The notes beneath the pieces were generated by a model that was not told where the DNA came from, searched no databases, and saw only the letters and a program-made list of their open reading frames with translations. A program made the translations under genes and the position numbers. From positions 1 through 64,000 of the forward strand of contig NZ_CABVHQ010000001.1 in the NCBI RefSeq assembly GCF_902497895.1: a DNA stretch of 64,000 bases, written 5' to 3'. This DNA comes from Pseudomonas fluorescens (GTDB lineage: Bacteria > Pseudomonadota > Gammaproteobacteria > Pseudomonadales > Pseudomonadaceae). Shown in pieces: positions 1 to 8,189 of the stretch. Position 1 is the stretch's first letter. Every line of letters starts with the position of its first letter.

Positions 1-287
1 GCGCCGAACAACGCTGGACCGTCGGCAGCCTGGCCACCGCCGCGACCTTCGTCGGCAGCGGCCTGGGTTTTGCCTGGTTGCCACGGCACATGATTGAACG
101 CGAACTCAAGGAAGGCCTGCTCAAGCTGCTACCGTTGGACCAGGGCGGCAGTCGCAATCCGTCGTTCTATCTGTATTCGAACAAGGACAAACCACTGGGC
201 CCGGCCACGCAGATTCTCATCGAATTGCTGCGCACCTTTGACACCGCGCCGCTGGATGCCCCTTTCGCCGCCCCACAGCAAGCCTGA
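1..287 (+). CDS. LysR-family transcriptional regulator, C-terminal end (partial)
   Basis: The reading frame is open from base 3 and ends at TGA 285-287, so only about the last 94 residues are present. They read as the distal part of a LysR substrate-binding domain: a GSGLGFAWLPRHM segment, the usual hydrophobic turn before a basic helix, then a short variable tail. The effector and targets cannot be told from this fragment. The next gene starts 30 bases downstream on the same strand, but no functional link is implied. Confidence 0.75.
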   Translation, partial: AEQRWTVGSLATAATFVGSGLGFAWLPRHMIERELKEGLLKLLPLDQGGSRNPSFYLYSNKDKPLGPATQILIELLRTFDTAPLDAPFAAPQQA

Positions 288-317
288 ATCCCGCTAAACC
301 AGACAAGGAGTTGCGCC

Positions 318-1133
318 ATGGCCTATTTCGAACATGAAGGTTGCACCCTGCACTACGAAGAATATGGCCACGGCGAACCCGTGCTGCTGCTCCACGGACT
401 GGGCTCCAGTTCTCTGGACTGGGAGTATCAGGTCCCCGAGCTGGCAGCCCGCTACCGGGTGATCGTCCCGGATACGCGTGGTCATGGCCGCTCCGACAAA
501 CCCCGCGAGCGCTACAGCATTGCCGGCTTCAGCGCCGACCTGATCGCGCTGATCGAGCACCTGAACCTGGGACCGGCCCATGTGGTCGGGCTGTCCATGG
601 GCGGCATGATTGGCTTTCAGCTGGCAGTGGATCAGCCGCACTTGCTCAAAAGCCTGTGCATCGTCAACAGCGGACCCCAGGTCAAATTACGGACACCAAC
701 TGAGTATTGGCAGTGGTTCAAGCGCTGGAGCCTGATGCAGCTCTTCAGTATGAGCGCGATCGGCGCGGCGCTGGGCGCCAAGCTTTTCCCCGAACCGCAG
801 CAAGCCGAGCTGCGCAGTAAAATTGCCCGGCGCTGGGCAAAAAACGACAAACGTGCTTATCTCGCCAGCTTCGATGCCATCATCGGTTGGGGCGTGCAGG
901 AACGACTTTCCCGTGTCACCTGTCCAACCCTGATTGTCAGCGCCGACCGTGACTACACACCGGTCGCGGTCAAAGAGGCCTATATAAAACTGCTGCCCAA
1001 TGCGCGGCTGGCGGTGATCGCCGATTCCCGCCACGCTACGCCACTGGACCAACCGCAAGCCTTCAACCAAACCCTGCTCGAGTTTCTTACCGCAGTCGAT
1101 ACCACTAAATCAGGAACACTGACCCATGTTTAA
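318..1133 (+). CDS. alpha/beta-fold hydrolase
   Basis: This 271-residue protein has the full signature of a cytoplasmic alpha/beta hydrolase: an oxyanion-hole HGLGSS segment at 26-31, GHGRSD at 55-60, and the nucleophile elbow GLSMGG with Ser93. The likely acid is Asp210 or Asp212 and the likely base is His239. The length is normal. The ATG at 318 follows a good AAGGAG ribosome site. The last 8 bases overlap the start of the next gene, so the two are probably translationally coupled. The substrate is unknown; esters, lactones or peroxides are all possible for this superfamily. Confidence 0.85.
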   Translation: MAYFEHEGCTLHYEEYGHGEPVLLLHGLGSSSLDWEYQVPELAARYRVIVPDTRGHGRSDKPRERYSIAGFSADLIALIEHLNLGPAHVVGLSMGGMIGFQLAVDQPHLLKSLCIVNSGPQVKLRTPTEYWQWFKRWSLMQLFSMSAIGAALGAKLFPEPQQAELRSKIARRWAKNDKRAYLASFDAIIGWGVQERLSRVTCPTLIVSADRDYTPVAVKEAYIKLLPNARLAVIADSRHATPLDQPQAFNQTLLEFLTAVDTTKSGTLTHV

Positions 1134-1689
1134 AAAAATCGCCCTCGTCGCTGGCTCTGTTCTGTTCGCCGCTAACCTGATGGCCGCGACACCGGCCAAG
1201 GCGCCGCACGTGTTGCTGGACACCACCAACGGCCAGATCGAAATCGAACTGGACCCGGTCAAGGCGCCGATCAGTACCAAGAACTTCCTTGAATACGTCG
1301 ACAGCGGCTTCTACAACAACACGATTTTCCACCGGGTGATTCCGGGCTTTATGGTCCAGGGCGGTGGTTTCACCACGCAAATGCAGCAAAAAGACACCAA
1401 GGCACCGATCAAGAACGAAGCCAGCAACGGCCTGCATAACGTCCGTGGCACGCTGTCAATGGCGCGTACCTCGAACCCGGATTCGGCCACCAGCCAGTTC
1501 TTTATCAACGTCGCCGACAACGCCTTCCTCGACCCGGGTCGTGATGCCGGTTACGCGGTATTCGCCAAAGTGGTCAAGGGCATGGACGTGGTGGACATCA
1601 TCGTCAACTCCCAGACCACCACCAAAGGCGGCATGCAGAATGTGCCAATCGACCCGGTGCTGATAAAGTCAGCCAAGCGCATCGACTGA
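1126..1689 (+). CDS. ppiA: periplasmic peptidyl-prolyl cis-trans isomerase A (cyclophilin)
   Basis: This 187-residue cyclophilin catalyses proline cis-trans isomerisation during folding of exported proteins. The first 21 residues form a signal peptide (basic start, hydrophobic core, AMA-type cleavage region near LMAATPA). The mature part has the classic cyclophilin core: [13 protein letters not shown] (Arg and Gln active-site residues), a SMART-like segment ([18 protein letters not shown]) and a conserved C-terminal strand. The start lies inside the preceding hydrolase gene, an 8-base overlap. The export signal points to the periplasmic PpiA type rather than cytoplasmic PpiB. Confidence 0.9.
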   Translation: MFKKIALVAGSVLFAANLMAATPAKAPHVLLDTTNGQIEIELDPVKAPISTKNFLEYVDSGFYNNTIFHRVIPGFMVQGGGFTTQMQQKDTKAPIKNEASNGLHNVRGTLSMARTSNPDSATSQFFINVADNAFLDPGRDAGYAVFAKVVKGMDVVDIIVNSQTTTKGGMQNVPIDPVLIKSAKRID

Positions 1690-1764
1690 CGCGAGAAAGG
1701 AGTTCCGAGCGACTGAGGTCGCTCACACTTGATAAGGAGAGCCCGCCCCGCGGGCGTCGAACCA

Positions 1765-3597
1765 ATGCTCTATCGTCGTTTTGAAAAACTGATCGATATC
1801 TTCCGCGATGCGCCGACGGCCGCTCCGCCGAGCCGGGTTCTCCCCTTCTACCTGTATTACCTGCGTCAGGTCTGGCCAAGTTTTGCCGCATTGCTGGTGG
1901 TCGGTCTGATCGGTGCGCTGATCGAGGTCGCGCTGTTCAGTTACCTGAGCCGGATCATCGATCTGACCCAGGGCACACCAAATGTCGACTTCTTCAAGAT
2001 TCACGGCACCGAGCTGATCTGGATGACGGTGGTCGCGCTGGTCCTGCGTCCGATCTTTGTCGGCTTGCATGATCTGCTGGTGCACCAGACCATCAGCCCG
2101 GGCATGACCAGCATGATTCGCTGGCAGAACCACAGTTACGTACTCAAACAAAGCCTGAACTTCTTTCAGAACGATTTCGCCGGGCGCATCGCCCAGCGCA
2201 TCATGCAGACCGGCAACTCCCTGCGTGACTCGGCCGTGCAGGCCGTCGACGCGTTATGGCACGTGCTGATCTATGCCATCAGCTCGCTGGTGCTGTTCGC
2301 CGAGGCCGACTGGCGGCTGATGATTCCACTGCTGACCTGGATCGCTTGCTTCATCGGCGCCCTGTGCTTTTTCGTGCCACGGGTCAAAGAGCGTTCGGTG
2401 GTTTCCTCCGACGCCCGTTCGAAACTGATGGGACGAATCGTCGACGGCTACACCAACATCACTACCCTCAAGTTGTTCGCCCACACCAACTTCGAACAGC
2501 AGTACGCCCGCGAGGCCATCGAAGAACAAACCCGGAAATCCCAACTGGCCGGCCGCGTGGTCACCAGCATGGACGTGGTCATCACCAGCATGAACGGCCT
2601 GCTGATCGTCAGTACCACCGGCCTGGCCTTGTGGCTGTGGAGCCAGTCGCTGATTTCGGTCGGCGCCATCGCCCTGGCCACCGGGCTGGTGATCCGCATC
2701 GTCAACATGTCGGGCTGGATCATGTGGGTGGTCAACGGCATCTTCGAAAACATCGGCATGGTCCAGGACGGTCTGCAAACCATCGCCCAGCCGGTCAGCG
2801 TAACAGACCGCGACCAGGCACAACCCCTGGCCGTGGCCTGCGGCGAAGTGCGGTTTGAACATGTCGATTTCCACTATGGAAAAAAAAGCGGAATCATCGG
2901 CGACCTCAATCTGACCATCAAACCCGGGGGAAAAATCGGCCTGATCGGCCCGTCCGGTGCCGGCAAATCAACCCTGGTCAACCTGCTGCTGCGTCTGTAT
3001 GACGTGCAAGGCGGACGGATCCTGATCGACGGCCAGAACATCGCCGAAGTCGCCCAGGAAAGCCTGCGCGAGCGGATCGGCATGATCACCCAGGACACCT
3101 CGCTGCTGCACCGTTCGATCCGCGACAACCTGCTTTACGGCAAACCCGATGCCACCGACGAAGAGCTCTGGGAAGCGGCGCGCAAAGCCCGGGCCGACGA
3201 GTTTATCCCGCATCTTTCCGATGCCCAGGGCCGTACCGGCTTCGACGCCCACGTGGGTGAGCGCGGGGTGAAACTCTCCGGCGGCCAGCGGCAACGGATC
3301 GCCATTGCCCGGGTCTTGCTCAAAGATGCGCCGATCCTGATCATGGACGAAGCCACCTCGGCACTGGACTCGGAGGTCGAAGCGGCAATCCAGGAAAGCC
3401 TGGAAACCCTGATGCAAGGCAAAACCGTGATCGCCATCGCTCACCGGCTCTCGACCATCGCCCGCATGGACCGCCTGGTGGTCCTGGAAAAAGGCCGGAT
3501 CGCCGAAACCGGCAGCCACGCCGAATTGCTCGCCCATGGCGGGTTGTATGCAAGGTTGTGGCAGCACCAGACCGGTGGGTTTGTCGGGATTGATTGA
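1765..3597 (+). CDS. ABC transporter, fused permease and ATP-binding protein
   Basis: This 610-residue half-transporter has an N-terminal exporter-type membrane domain with about six helices (residues ~25-330), followed by a nucleotide-binding domain. Visible motifs are Walker A GPSGAGKST near 395, signature LSGGQ near 502, Walker B ILIMDEAT near 524 and the H-loop IAHRLS. It would work as a homodimer in the inner membrane, exporting a lipid, peptide or drug; the substrate is unknown. I chose ATG 1765 because the protein then begins MLYRRFEKL, as I recall for Pseudomonas homologues. A TTG at 1729 would add 12 Arg/Pro-rich residues and is less likely. Neither start has an ideally spaced ribosome site. 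Confidence 0.85.
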   Translation: MLYRRFEKLIDIFRDAPTAAPPSRVLPFYLYYLRQVWPSFAALLVVGLIGALIEVALFSYLSRIIDLTQGTPNVDFFKIHGTELIWMTVVALVLRPIFVGLHDLLVHQTISPGMTSMIRWQNHSYVLKQSLNFFQNDFAGRIAQRIMQTGNSLRDSAVQAVDALWHVLIYAISSLVLFAEADWRLMIPLLTWIACFIGALCFFVPRVKERSVVSSDARSKLMGRIVDGYTNITTLKLFAHTNFEQQYAREAIEEQTRKSQLAGRVVTSMDVVITSMNGLLIVSTTGLALWLWSQSLISVGAIALATGLVIRIVNMSGWIMWVVNGIFENIGMVQDGLQTIAQPVSVTDRDQAQPLAVACGEVRFEHVDFHYGKKSGIIGDLNLTIKPGGKIGLIGPSGAGKSTLVNLLLRLYDVQGGRILIDGQNIAEVAQESLRERIGMITQDTSLLHRSIRDNLLYGKPDATDEELWEAARKARADEFIPHLSDAQGRTGFDAHVGERGVKLSGGQRQRIAIARVLLKDAPILIMDEATSALDSEVEAAIQESLETLMQGKTVIAIAHRLSTIARMDRLVVLEKGRIAETGSHAELLAHGGLYARLWQHQTGGFVGID

Positions 3598-3605
3598 GCG
3601 CCCAG

Positions 3606-3713
3606 GATCAAAAGATCGCAGCCTGCGGCAGCTCCTACAGGTGGTGCGTACACACGATAATTCACGGTGTACGGGATCGGCGTAGGAGCTGCCGCAGGCT
3701 GCGATCTTTGATC
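3606..3713. repeat. REPIN: two inverted REP elements
   Basis: Two REP sequences in opposite orientation flank a loop of about 40 bases. The arms are GATCGCAGCCTGCGGCAGC and its complement GCTGCCGCAGGCTGCGATC. The pair lies between the ends of the convergent ABC transporter and FemAB-like genes, where it could also act as a bidirectional transcript end. It is the main REP type of this window. Confidence 0.85.
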
Positions 3714-3732
3714 TACCGGATCACAATGAGGA

Positions 3733-4857
3733 TCAGTCTTGCCGATAGGGCAAGGCGGTCTTCGCTTCTTCGGCATAGGCCAGAACGCCGAGCCGTTCCT
3801 GTTGCAGAAAGTCTTTCACCGCTGCCTTCAACCCGGGATGGCGCAAGTAATGCCAGGAATGGGTAATGACCGGCTCGAATCCGCGTATCAGTTTGTGCTC
3901 GCCCTGAGCGCCGGCATCGAAACGCTGGAAACCGTTGGCGATCGCGTAGTCCATGCCTTGATAGAAGCAGGTCTCGAAATGCAGGCGGTCGAACTCCGCC
4001 AGGCAACCCCAATAGCGGCCGTAGAAACTGTCGCCACCCACCAGGCTGAAGGCCATGGCCACTGGCCGTGAACCCTGTTTGGCCAACACCACGCGAATCG
4101 CTTCGGGCATGCGCTCGGCCAACAGACTGAAGAATTCCCGGGTCAGATACGGCGCCTGCCGGCGTATGGCGTAGGTGTTGGCGTAGCAGGCGTAGACGAA
4201 GTCCCATTGCACCTGATCGAGTTGCCGGCCCTCGAGCCATTCGAACTCGATGCCCTGCCCCGCTACCTGCTCACGCTCCTTGCGCATCTGCTTGCGCTTG
4301 CGCGAACTCAGGGCGTCGAGAAAGTCCTGAAAGTCCCGATACCCCCGGTTCTGCCAGTGGTACTGGCAACCCACCCGTTGCAGCCAGCCGGGCTGCTCGG
4401 CCAGCGCCGCATCGGTGAAGGGGTCGGTGAAATTGATGTTAGCACTGGAGAGTCCTTCGATTTCCAGATAGCCCGGCAGGCTTTTCAGCAACTCGAAGCC
4501 GTCCTGCAGCTTGGCGGCCAGCAGCCGTGGGCCGCTCACCGGACTGAACGGCACGGCGGTCAAGAGTTTCGGGTAATACTCGATGCCGGCTCGTTCACAG
4601 GCATCGGCCCAGGCGTGGTCGAACACGTATTCGCCATAGGAATGCCATTTGCGGTAGCTGGGCAGTGCGGCAATCAGCTGATCGCCTTCGACGTGCAACA
4701 GATGCTCGGGCCGCCAGCCGGAATGCGGGCCAAGGCTGCCGCTGTCTTCCAGGGCACCGAGGAAGGCGTGGCGCAGGAATGGCTGAGCGTCGGGCACCAG
4801 GGCATCCCATGCTTGAGGCGCGATGGCGGACAGACTCTCCAAACGTTGTAGCGGCAT
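3733..4857 (-). CDS. FemAB-like N-acyltransferase family protein (PF04339/DUF482 type)
   Basis: This 374-residue protein has the duplicated GNAT-like fold expected of the 'peptidogalycan biosynthesis' family. It shows SSRKRKQMRKEREQV (a basic segment), RRQAPYLTREFF, and the C-terminal FYQGMDYAIANGFQRFDAG followed by HKLIRGFEP, which resemble the C-terminal acyl-donor half of FemAB proteins. Members are widespread in proteobacteria, and their substrates are poorly defined despite the name. No signal peptide or membrane helix is visible, so it is probably cytoplasmic. It is convergent with the ABC transporter across a REPIN. A terminator for the downstream porin transcript lies 5' of it. Confidence 0.75.
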   Translation of the reverse strand: MPLQRLESLSAIAPQAWDALVPDAQPFLRHAFLGALEDSGSLGPHSGWRPEHLLHVEGDQLIAALPSYRKWHSYGEYVFDHAWADACERAGIEYYPKLLTAVPFSPVSGPRLLAAKLQDGFELLKSLPGYLEIEGLSSANINFTDPFTDAALAEQPGWLQRVGCQYHWQNRGYRDFQDFLDALSSRKRKQMRKEREQVAGQGIEFEWLEGRQLDQVQWDFVYACYANTYAIRRQAPYLTREFFSLLAERMPEAIRVVLAKQGSRPVAMAFSLVGGDSFYGRYWGCLAEFDRLHFETCFYQGMDYAIANGFQRFDAGAQGEHKLIRGFEPVITHSWHYLRHPGLKAAVKDFLQQERLGVLAYAEEAKTALPYRQD

Positions 4858-4924
4858 CGCATTCCCCGACGATCATGACTCTCAGACCCGCCGAGTATCG
4901 CCCATCTGCAGCCCTTGCCGAAAC

Positions 4925-4946
4925 AAAAAACCCCGCCGAGGCGGGG
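4925..4946 (-). terminator. Rho-independent terminator of the porin gene
   Basis: On the minus strand a 7-bp GC stem (CCCCGCC / GGCGGGG, 2-base loop) is followed directly by six Ts. It lies 55 bases past the stop codon of the OprP-like gene. Confidence 0.8.
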
Positions 4947-5001
4947 TCAAAACCAGAGGAGCTTTAACGGATGAAGGAAAAGCTCGTTAAGCTTTTGTTA
5001 C

Positions 5002-6345
5002 TTAGAACACGTACTGGGCACGGACGACGAAACCGTCACCGCTGTCGTCGCCGGTACGCTGAGCCGGAGTACCATTGCTGGCGGCGGTCGCGTTGGTCAC
5101 GTTGTCGGTCTTGGCCTTGAGGTAAGTCGCAGAGATTTTCACTGCTTCGTTGGCGTACCAGTTGACACCCAGGTTGTGGACTTTGACTTCGGCATCGCCG
5201 ACATCACGGGTCAGGCTGGCAGTGGTGATGTTGTCGTCTTCGACGGTCAGGCTGTCGTAGCGATAGAACAGCTCCCAGGCGCCGATGGACTTGTTGGCCG
5301 GCTTGATGGCGTCGAACTTGCCGACTTTATAGCCACGCGATTCACCGGTGAGGGTGTAGGCCGCCTGTGCATAGAAACCACGGCCCTCGACATCTTCAAA
5401 GGCGCTGGAATCAGCCCTGGTTTTGCGGGCGATGTATTCACCCTGGAGCGAAGCCGGGCCAAAGGCGAAGGCGGCTTCCAGGCCGACAGCATCGTCGCGG
5501 TCATAGGAACCGGCAGGCGAGGCGGAACTGCCGCCCAGCACCGGACGGTTGCCGTTGGTGCCGGCATCGTTGCCGCCGAGGGTTTCGACGCCACGCATGC
5601 CCATGCGGGTGCGATAACGCGAATCGAAGGCGGTGTCGGAAACATCGCGGGACGCGACGTTCACGCCGAAGTGCACCACGCTGCCCGCTTCATGCATCGG
5701 AGCGAAGACGAAACGACCGTTGGCCTGCTTGATGCTGTCGCCATCGGTATCGTCGGTGTCCTTGCTGAAGATGCCGGCGGAGGCGTAGAACGAATCAGCG
5801 AAGGTGCTGGAGACTTGCAGGCCCAGACCATTCTGATGACCGTTCGCCCAGTCGATCATGTCATACGCCACGTTACGCTCTGGCGCGGTGACCCACTTGG
5901 AGCTGGTGGCTTTTTCCAGGCCGAAGTCCGGGTCGAAACGACCGACCTTGATCGACACTGGCTTGAAGCCGTTGTAGGCCAGGGAAGCTTCGTCGAAGTA
6001 GCCGTTGTCGGTGTCGCCGGTATTGTGGGAGAAGTCGTAGTTGATGGTGTACGCCCAATCCGTGTATAGCACGCCGGACAGCTCCAGGAACGCGCGACGG
6101 AAGTAAGCGGCGTCGGCGGTGTCACCATTCTTGGTGTAGACACCGTCGAACTGGCTGTAGTCTGCCTGAATGCGTCCGCCCAGCTTGAAGCTGAACTCTT
6201 TATCGGCCGTTGCGACCTCAAGGCCGCCCTTCGTCTTGACAACGATATCGGCGCCGTCAGTAGTGACGGTGCCAGCGAAAGCCTGGGCGGTAACAGCCAG
6301 GGCCAGAGCGCTGGCAGCGAAACCGGCGAAGTGCTTACGGATCAT
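5002..6345 (-). CDS. OprP/OprO-family outer-membrane porin
   Basis: This 447-residue protein has a clear signal peptide ([18 protein letters not shown]...AFA, cleavage near residue 24). The rest is an alternating beta-strand pattern ending in an aromatic C-terminal residue (RAQYVF), typical of trimeric outer-membrane porins. The [16 protein letters not shown] region, [10 protein letters not shown] and [12 protein letters not shown] are characteristic of the Porin_O_P family, which includes the phosphate- and polyphosphate-selective OprP and OprO. The length matches that family. Anion selectivity depends on an arginine ladder that I cannot verify here. It is a single-gene transcript with its own terminator; a weak Pho-box candidate lies upstream. 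Confidence 0.85.
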   Translation of the reverse strand: MIRKHFAGFAASALALAVTAQAFAGTVTTDGADIVVKTKGGLEVATADKEFSFKLGGRIQADYSQFDGVYTKNGDTADAAYFRRAFLELSGVLYTDWAYTINYDFSHNTGDTDNGYFDEASLAYNGFKPVSIKVGRFDPDFGLEKATSSKWVTAPERNVAYDMIDWANGHQNGLGLQVSSTFADSFYASAGIFSKDTDDTDGDSIKQANGRFVFAPMHEAGSVVHFGVNVASRDVSDTAFDSRYRTRMGMRGVETLGGNDAGTNGNRPVLGGSSASPAGSYDRDDAVGLEAAFAFGPASLQGEYIARKTRADSSAFEDVEGRGFYAQAAYTLTGESRGYKVGKFDAIKPANKSIGAWELFYRYDSLTVEDDNITTASLTRDVGDAEVKVHNLGVNWYANEAVKISATYLKAKTDNVTNATAASNGTPAQRTGDDSGDGFVVRAQYVF

Positions 6346-6449
6346 CGAAGAATTCCCCTAATTAATGGTCTTTAACCTGAAAAACACGCGGGATCTGGCC
6401 CGCTGGTGTTGGGAGGGAATCTTGGCGATGGAATATTTCAGAAGGGTTG

Positions 6450-6474
6450 CTGATATATAAAGATTTGATGACAG
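6450..6474 (-). promoter_or_regulatory. possible Pho-box half site and -10 region for the porin gene
   Basis: Read on the minus strand, a perfect CTGTCAT heptamer (6468-6474) is followed by an AT-rich stretch CAAATCTTTATATATC. A PhoB box consists of two such heptamers 11 bases apart. The second position here is poor (CTTTATA or TCTTTAT), so this is only a candidate. It lies about 105-130 bases upstream of the porin start codon, and OprP relatives are phosphate-starvation genes. Confidence 0.25.
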
Positions 6475-6556
6475 TGGAACTTTTTTACTTCGAATGGAAA
6501 TAAGGGAGGAGTAGTGGAAAGCTATGAGCTGAAAGCCGCGGGCTAGAGTGATGAAG

Positions 6557-6696
6557 GATCAAAAGATCGCAGCCTACGGCAGCTCCTACAGATCAAAAGA
6601 TCGCAGCCTGCGGCAGCTCCTACGTCGACCGCATTCAACCGCGATATAACGTTTGTACATCAATCCCGTAGGAGCTGCCGCAGGCTGCGATCTTTT
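6557..6696. repeat. REP triplet: two direct and one inverted element
   Basis: Two REP elements in the same orientation (6557-6592 and 6592-6624) are followed by an inverted one ending at 6696. The first element has A for G in its arm (GCAGCCTACGGCAGC), which breaks the palindrome slightly. The cluster separates the porin promoter region from the 3' end of the FabH-like gene. The 377-base gap between these genes otherwise holds only the porin leader. Confidence 0.8.
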
Positions 6697-6723
6697 CGGG
6701 CGCACCCTCAACCCGCTGTGAAC

Positions 6724-7845
6724 TCAACGCTTGCGCAGAATCACACTACCAATCGAATAACCGGCACCGAAGGAGCTGAGCACCGCCAGCGAGCCGCTCG
6801 GCAGGTCATCCTGGTGCGTGTGAAACGCGATCACCGAACCGGCCGAACTGGTGTTGGCATAGGTGTCGAGAATGACTGGCGCTTCTTCTTCCGTGGCTTC
6901 GCGGCCGAGGAGTTTTTTGACGATCAGGTGGTTCATGCTGAGGTTGGCCTGGTGCAGCCAGAAACGCTTCACGTCGCTGATGTTGAGCGCGTTCTCTTCC
7001 AGGTGGGCGGCAATCAGTTCAGCCACCATCGGGCAGACGTCACGGAAGACCTTGCGACCTTCCTGCACGAACAGTTTGTCCGGTGCACCGACACCCTCTT
7101 CAGCTGCGCGGTTGAGGAAGCCGAAGTTGTTGCGGATGTTGTTGGAGAACTTGGTCAGCAGTTTGGTGCTGACGATATCGAACTGGTAGGTGGAGGTCGC
7201 CAGATCGGCACGTTCGATGATCACGGCCGTCGCCGCATCGCCGAAAATGAAGTGGCTGTCGCGGTCGCGGAAGTTCAGGTGACCGGTGCAGACTTCCGGG
7301 TTGACCATCAGAATCGCCCGGGCCTGGCCAAGCTGGACGCTATTGGTAGCGGCCTGGATACCGAAAGTCGCCGAGGAGCAGGCCACATTCATGTCGAAGC
7401 CGAACCCCTGGATGCCCAGTGCTTCCTGGACTTCGATGGCAATGGCCGGGTAAGCCCGTTGCAGGTTGGAGCAGGCGACGATGACGCCGTCGATATCGGC
7501 GGCGGTTTTGCCGGCGCGCTGCAAGGCTTGCTCGGCAGCGCCGATGGCCATTTGGCAAAGCACCGACCATTCATCATTGGAGCGCTCGGGCAAGCGCGGG
7601 GTCATGCGCTGCGGATCGAGGATGCCTTCTTTGTCCATGACAAACCGGCTTTTGATCCCCGAGGCCTTTTCAATGAAGGCGGCACTGGATTCGGTCAACG
7701 CCTGAACTTCACCGCGCTCGATGGCTTGAGCGTTATCCGTGTTGAACTGCTGCACATAGGCATTGAAAGACTGCACCAGCTCTTCGTTGGAGATGCTGTT
7801 GGCCGGGGTGTATAGGCCGGTGCCGCTGATGACGACGTTATGCAT
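6724..7845 (-). CDS. beta-ketoacyl-ACP synthase III-like protein (FabH family)
   Basis: This 373-residue thiolase-fold enzyme carries the FabH catalytic triad: Cys156 (NVACSSATFG), His298 (WLHQANLSM) and Asn331 (TYANTSSAGS). FabH enzymes condense an acyl-CoA with malonyl-ACP. It is longer than canonical FabH (about 320 residues). It resembles the Pseudomonas orphan KASIII PA3286, which is reported to feed medium-chain acyl-CoA from beta-oxidation into fatty-acid synthesis; the match is from memory. The start was moved to ATG 7845, preceded by AGAGAA, because the upstream extension is not family-like. It is monocistronic, with no other fatty-acid genes beside it. Confidence 0.82.
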   Translation of the reverse strand: MHNVVISGTGLYTPANSISNEELVQSFNAYVQQFNTDNAQAIERGEVQALTESSAAFIEKASGIKSRFVMDKEGILDPQRMTPRLPERSNDEWSVLCQMAIGAAEQALQRAGKTAADIDGVIVACSNLQRAYPAIAIEVQEALGIQGFGFDMNVACSSATFGIQAATNSVQLGQARAILMVNPEVCTGHLNFRDRDSHFIFGDAATAVIIERADLATSTYQFDIVSTKLLTKFSNNIRNNFGFLNRAAEEGVGAPDKLFVQEGRKVFRDVCPMVAELIAAHLEENALNISDVKRFWLHQANLSMNHLIVKKLLGREATEEEAPVILDTYANTSSAGSVIAFHTHQDDLPSGSLAVLSSFGAGYSIGSVILRKR

Positions 7846-8065
7846 GGTCGTTTCTCTAATCCGTTCAGGCAGAAAGCATTGGCACCGACGTACCAATACA
7901 TAAAGGGTCCGATCCCACTCGCAGGAATCAACCTTGCGTCGCTTTATTCCGATCCGCTGCCGCCTTGAAGGCTCAAATCCACGGGCCGGTGTTTATAACC
8001 GCGAAGTTTGCCATAAACCCTGGCATTTGGCCCCTGTCGCGAGAGGAAGCCACGTAACGTATTAA

Positions 8066-8184
8066 CTGTAGGAGCTGCCGCAGGCTGCGATCTTTTGATC
8101 TCGGCTTTTTCGAGTCCAGGAGACCGCCGAAGATCAAAATCAAAATCAAAATCAAAAGATCGCAGCCTGCGGCAGCTCCTACAG
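8066..8184. repeat. REPIN with a short ATCAAA run in the loop
   Basis: Inverted REP arms lie at 8066-8100 and about 8152-8184, six bases past the hrpA stop codon. The distal part of the loop contains about four tandem ATCAAA hexamers (about 8133-8158) leading into the second arm. The rest of the gap between hrpA and the FabH-like gene (7846-8065) shows nothing beyond the FabH-like gene's leader. Confidence 0.8.
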
Positions 8185-8189
8185 GGGGT

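Noticed and set aside
1729..1764. TTG start for the ABC transporter at 1729
   Set aside because: It adds an Arg/Pro-rich leader not expected in this family, and the AAGGAGA motif lies inside the would-be coding sequence, not upstream of it.
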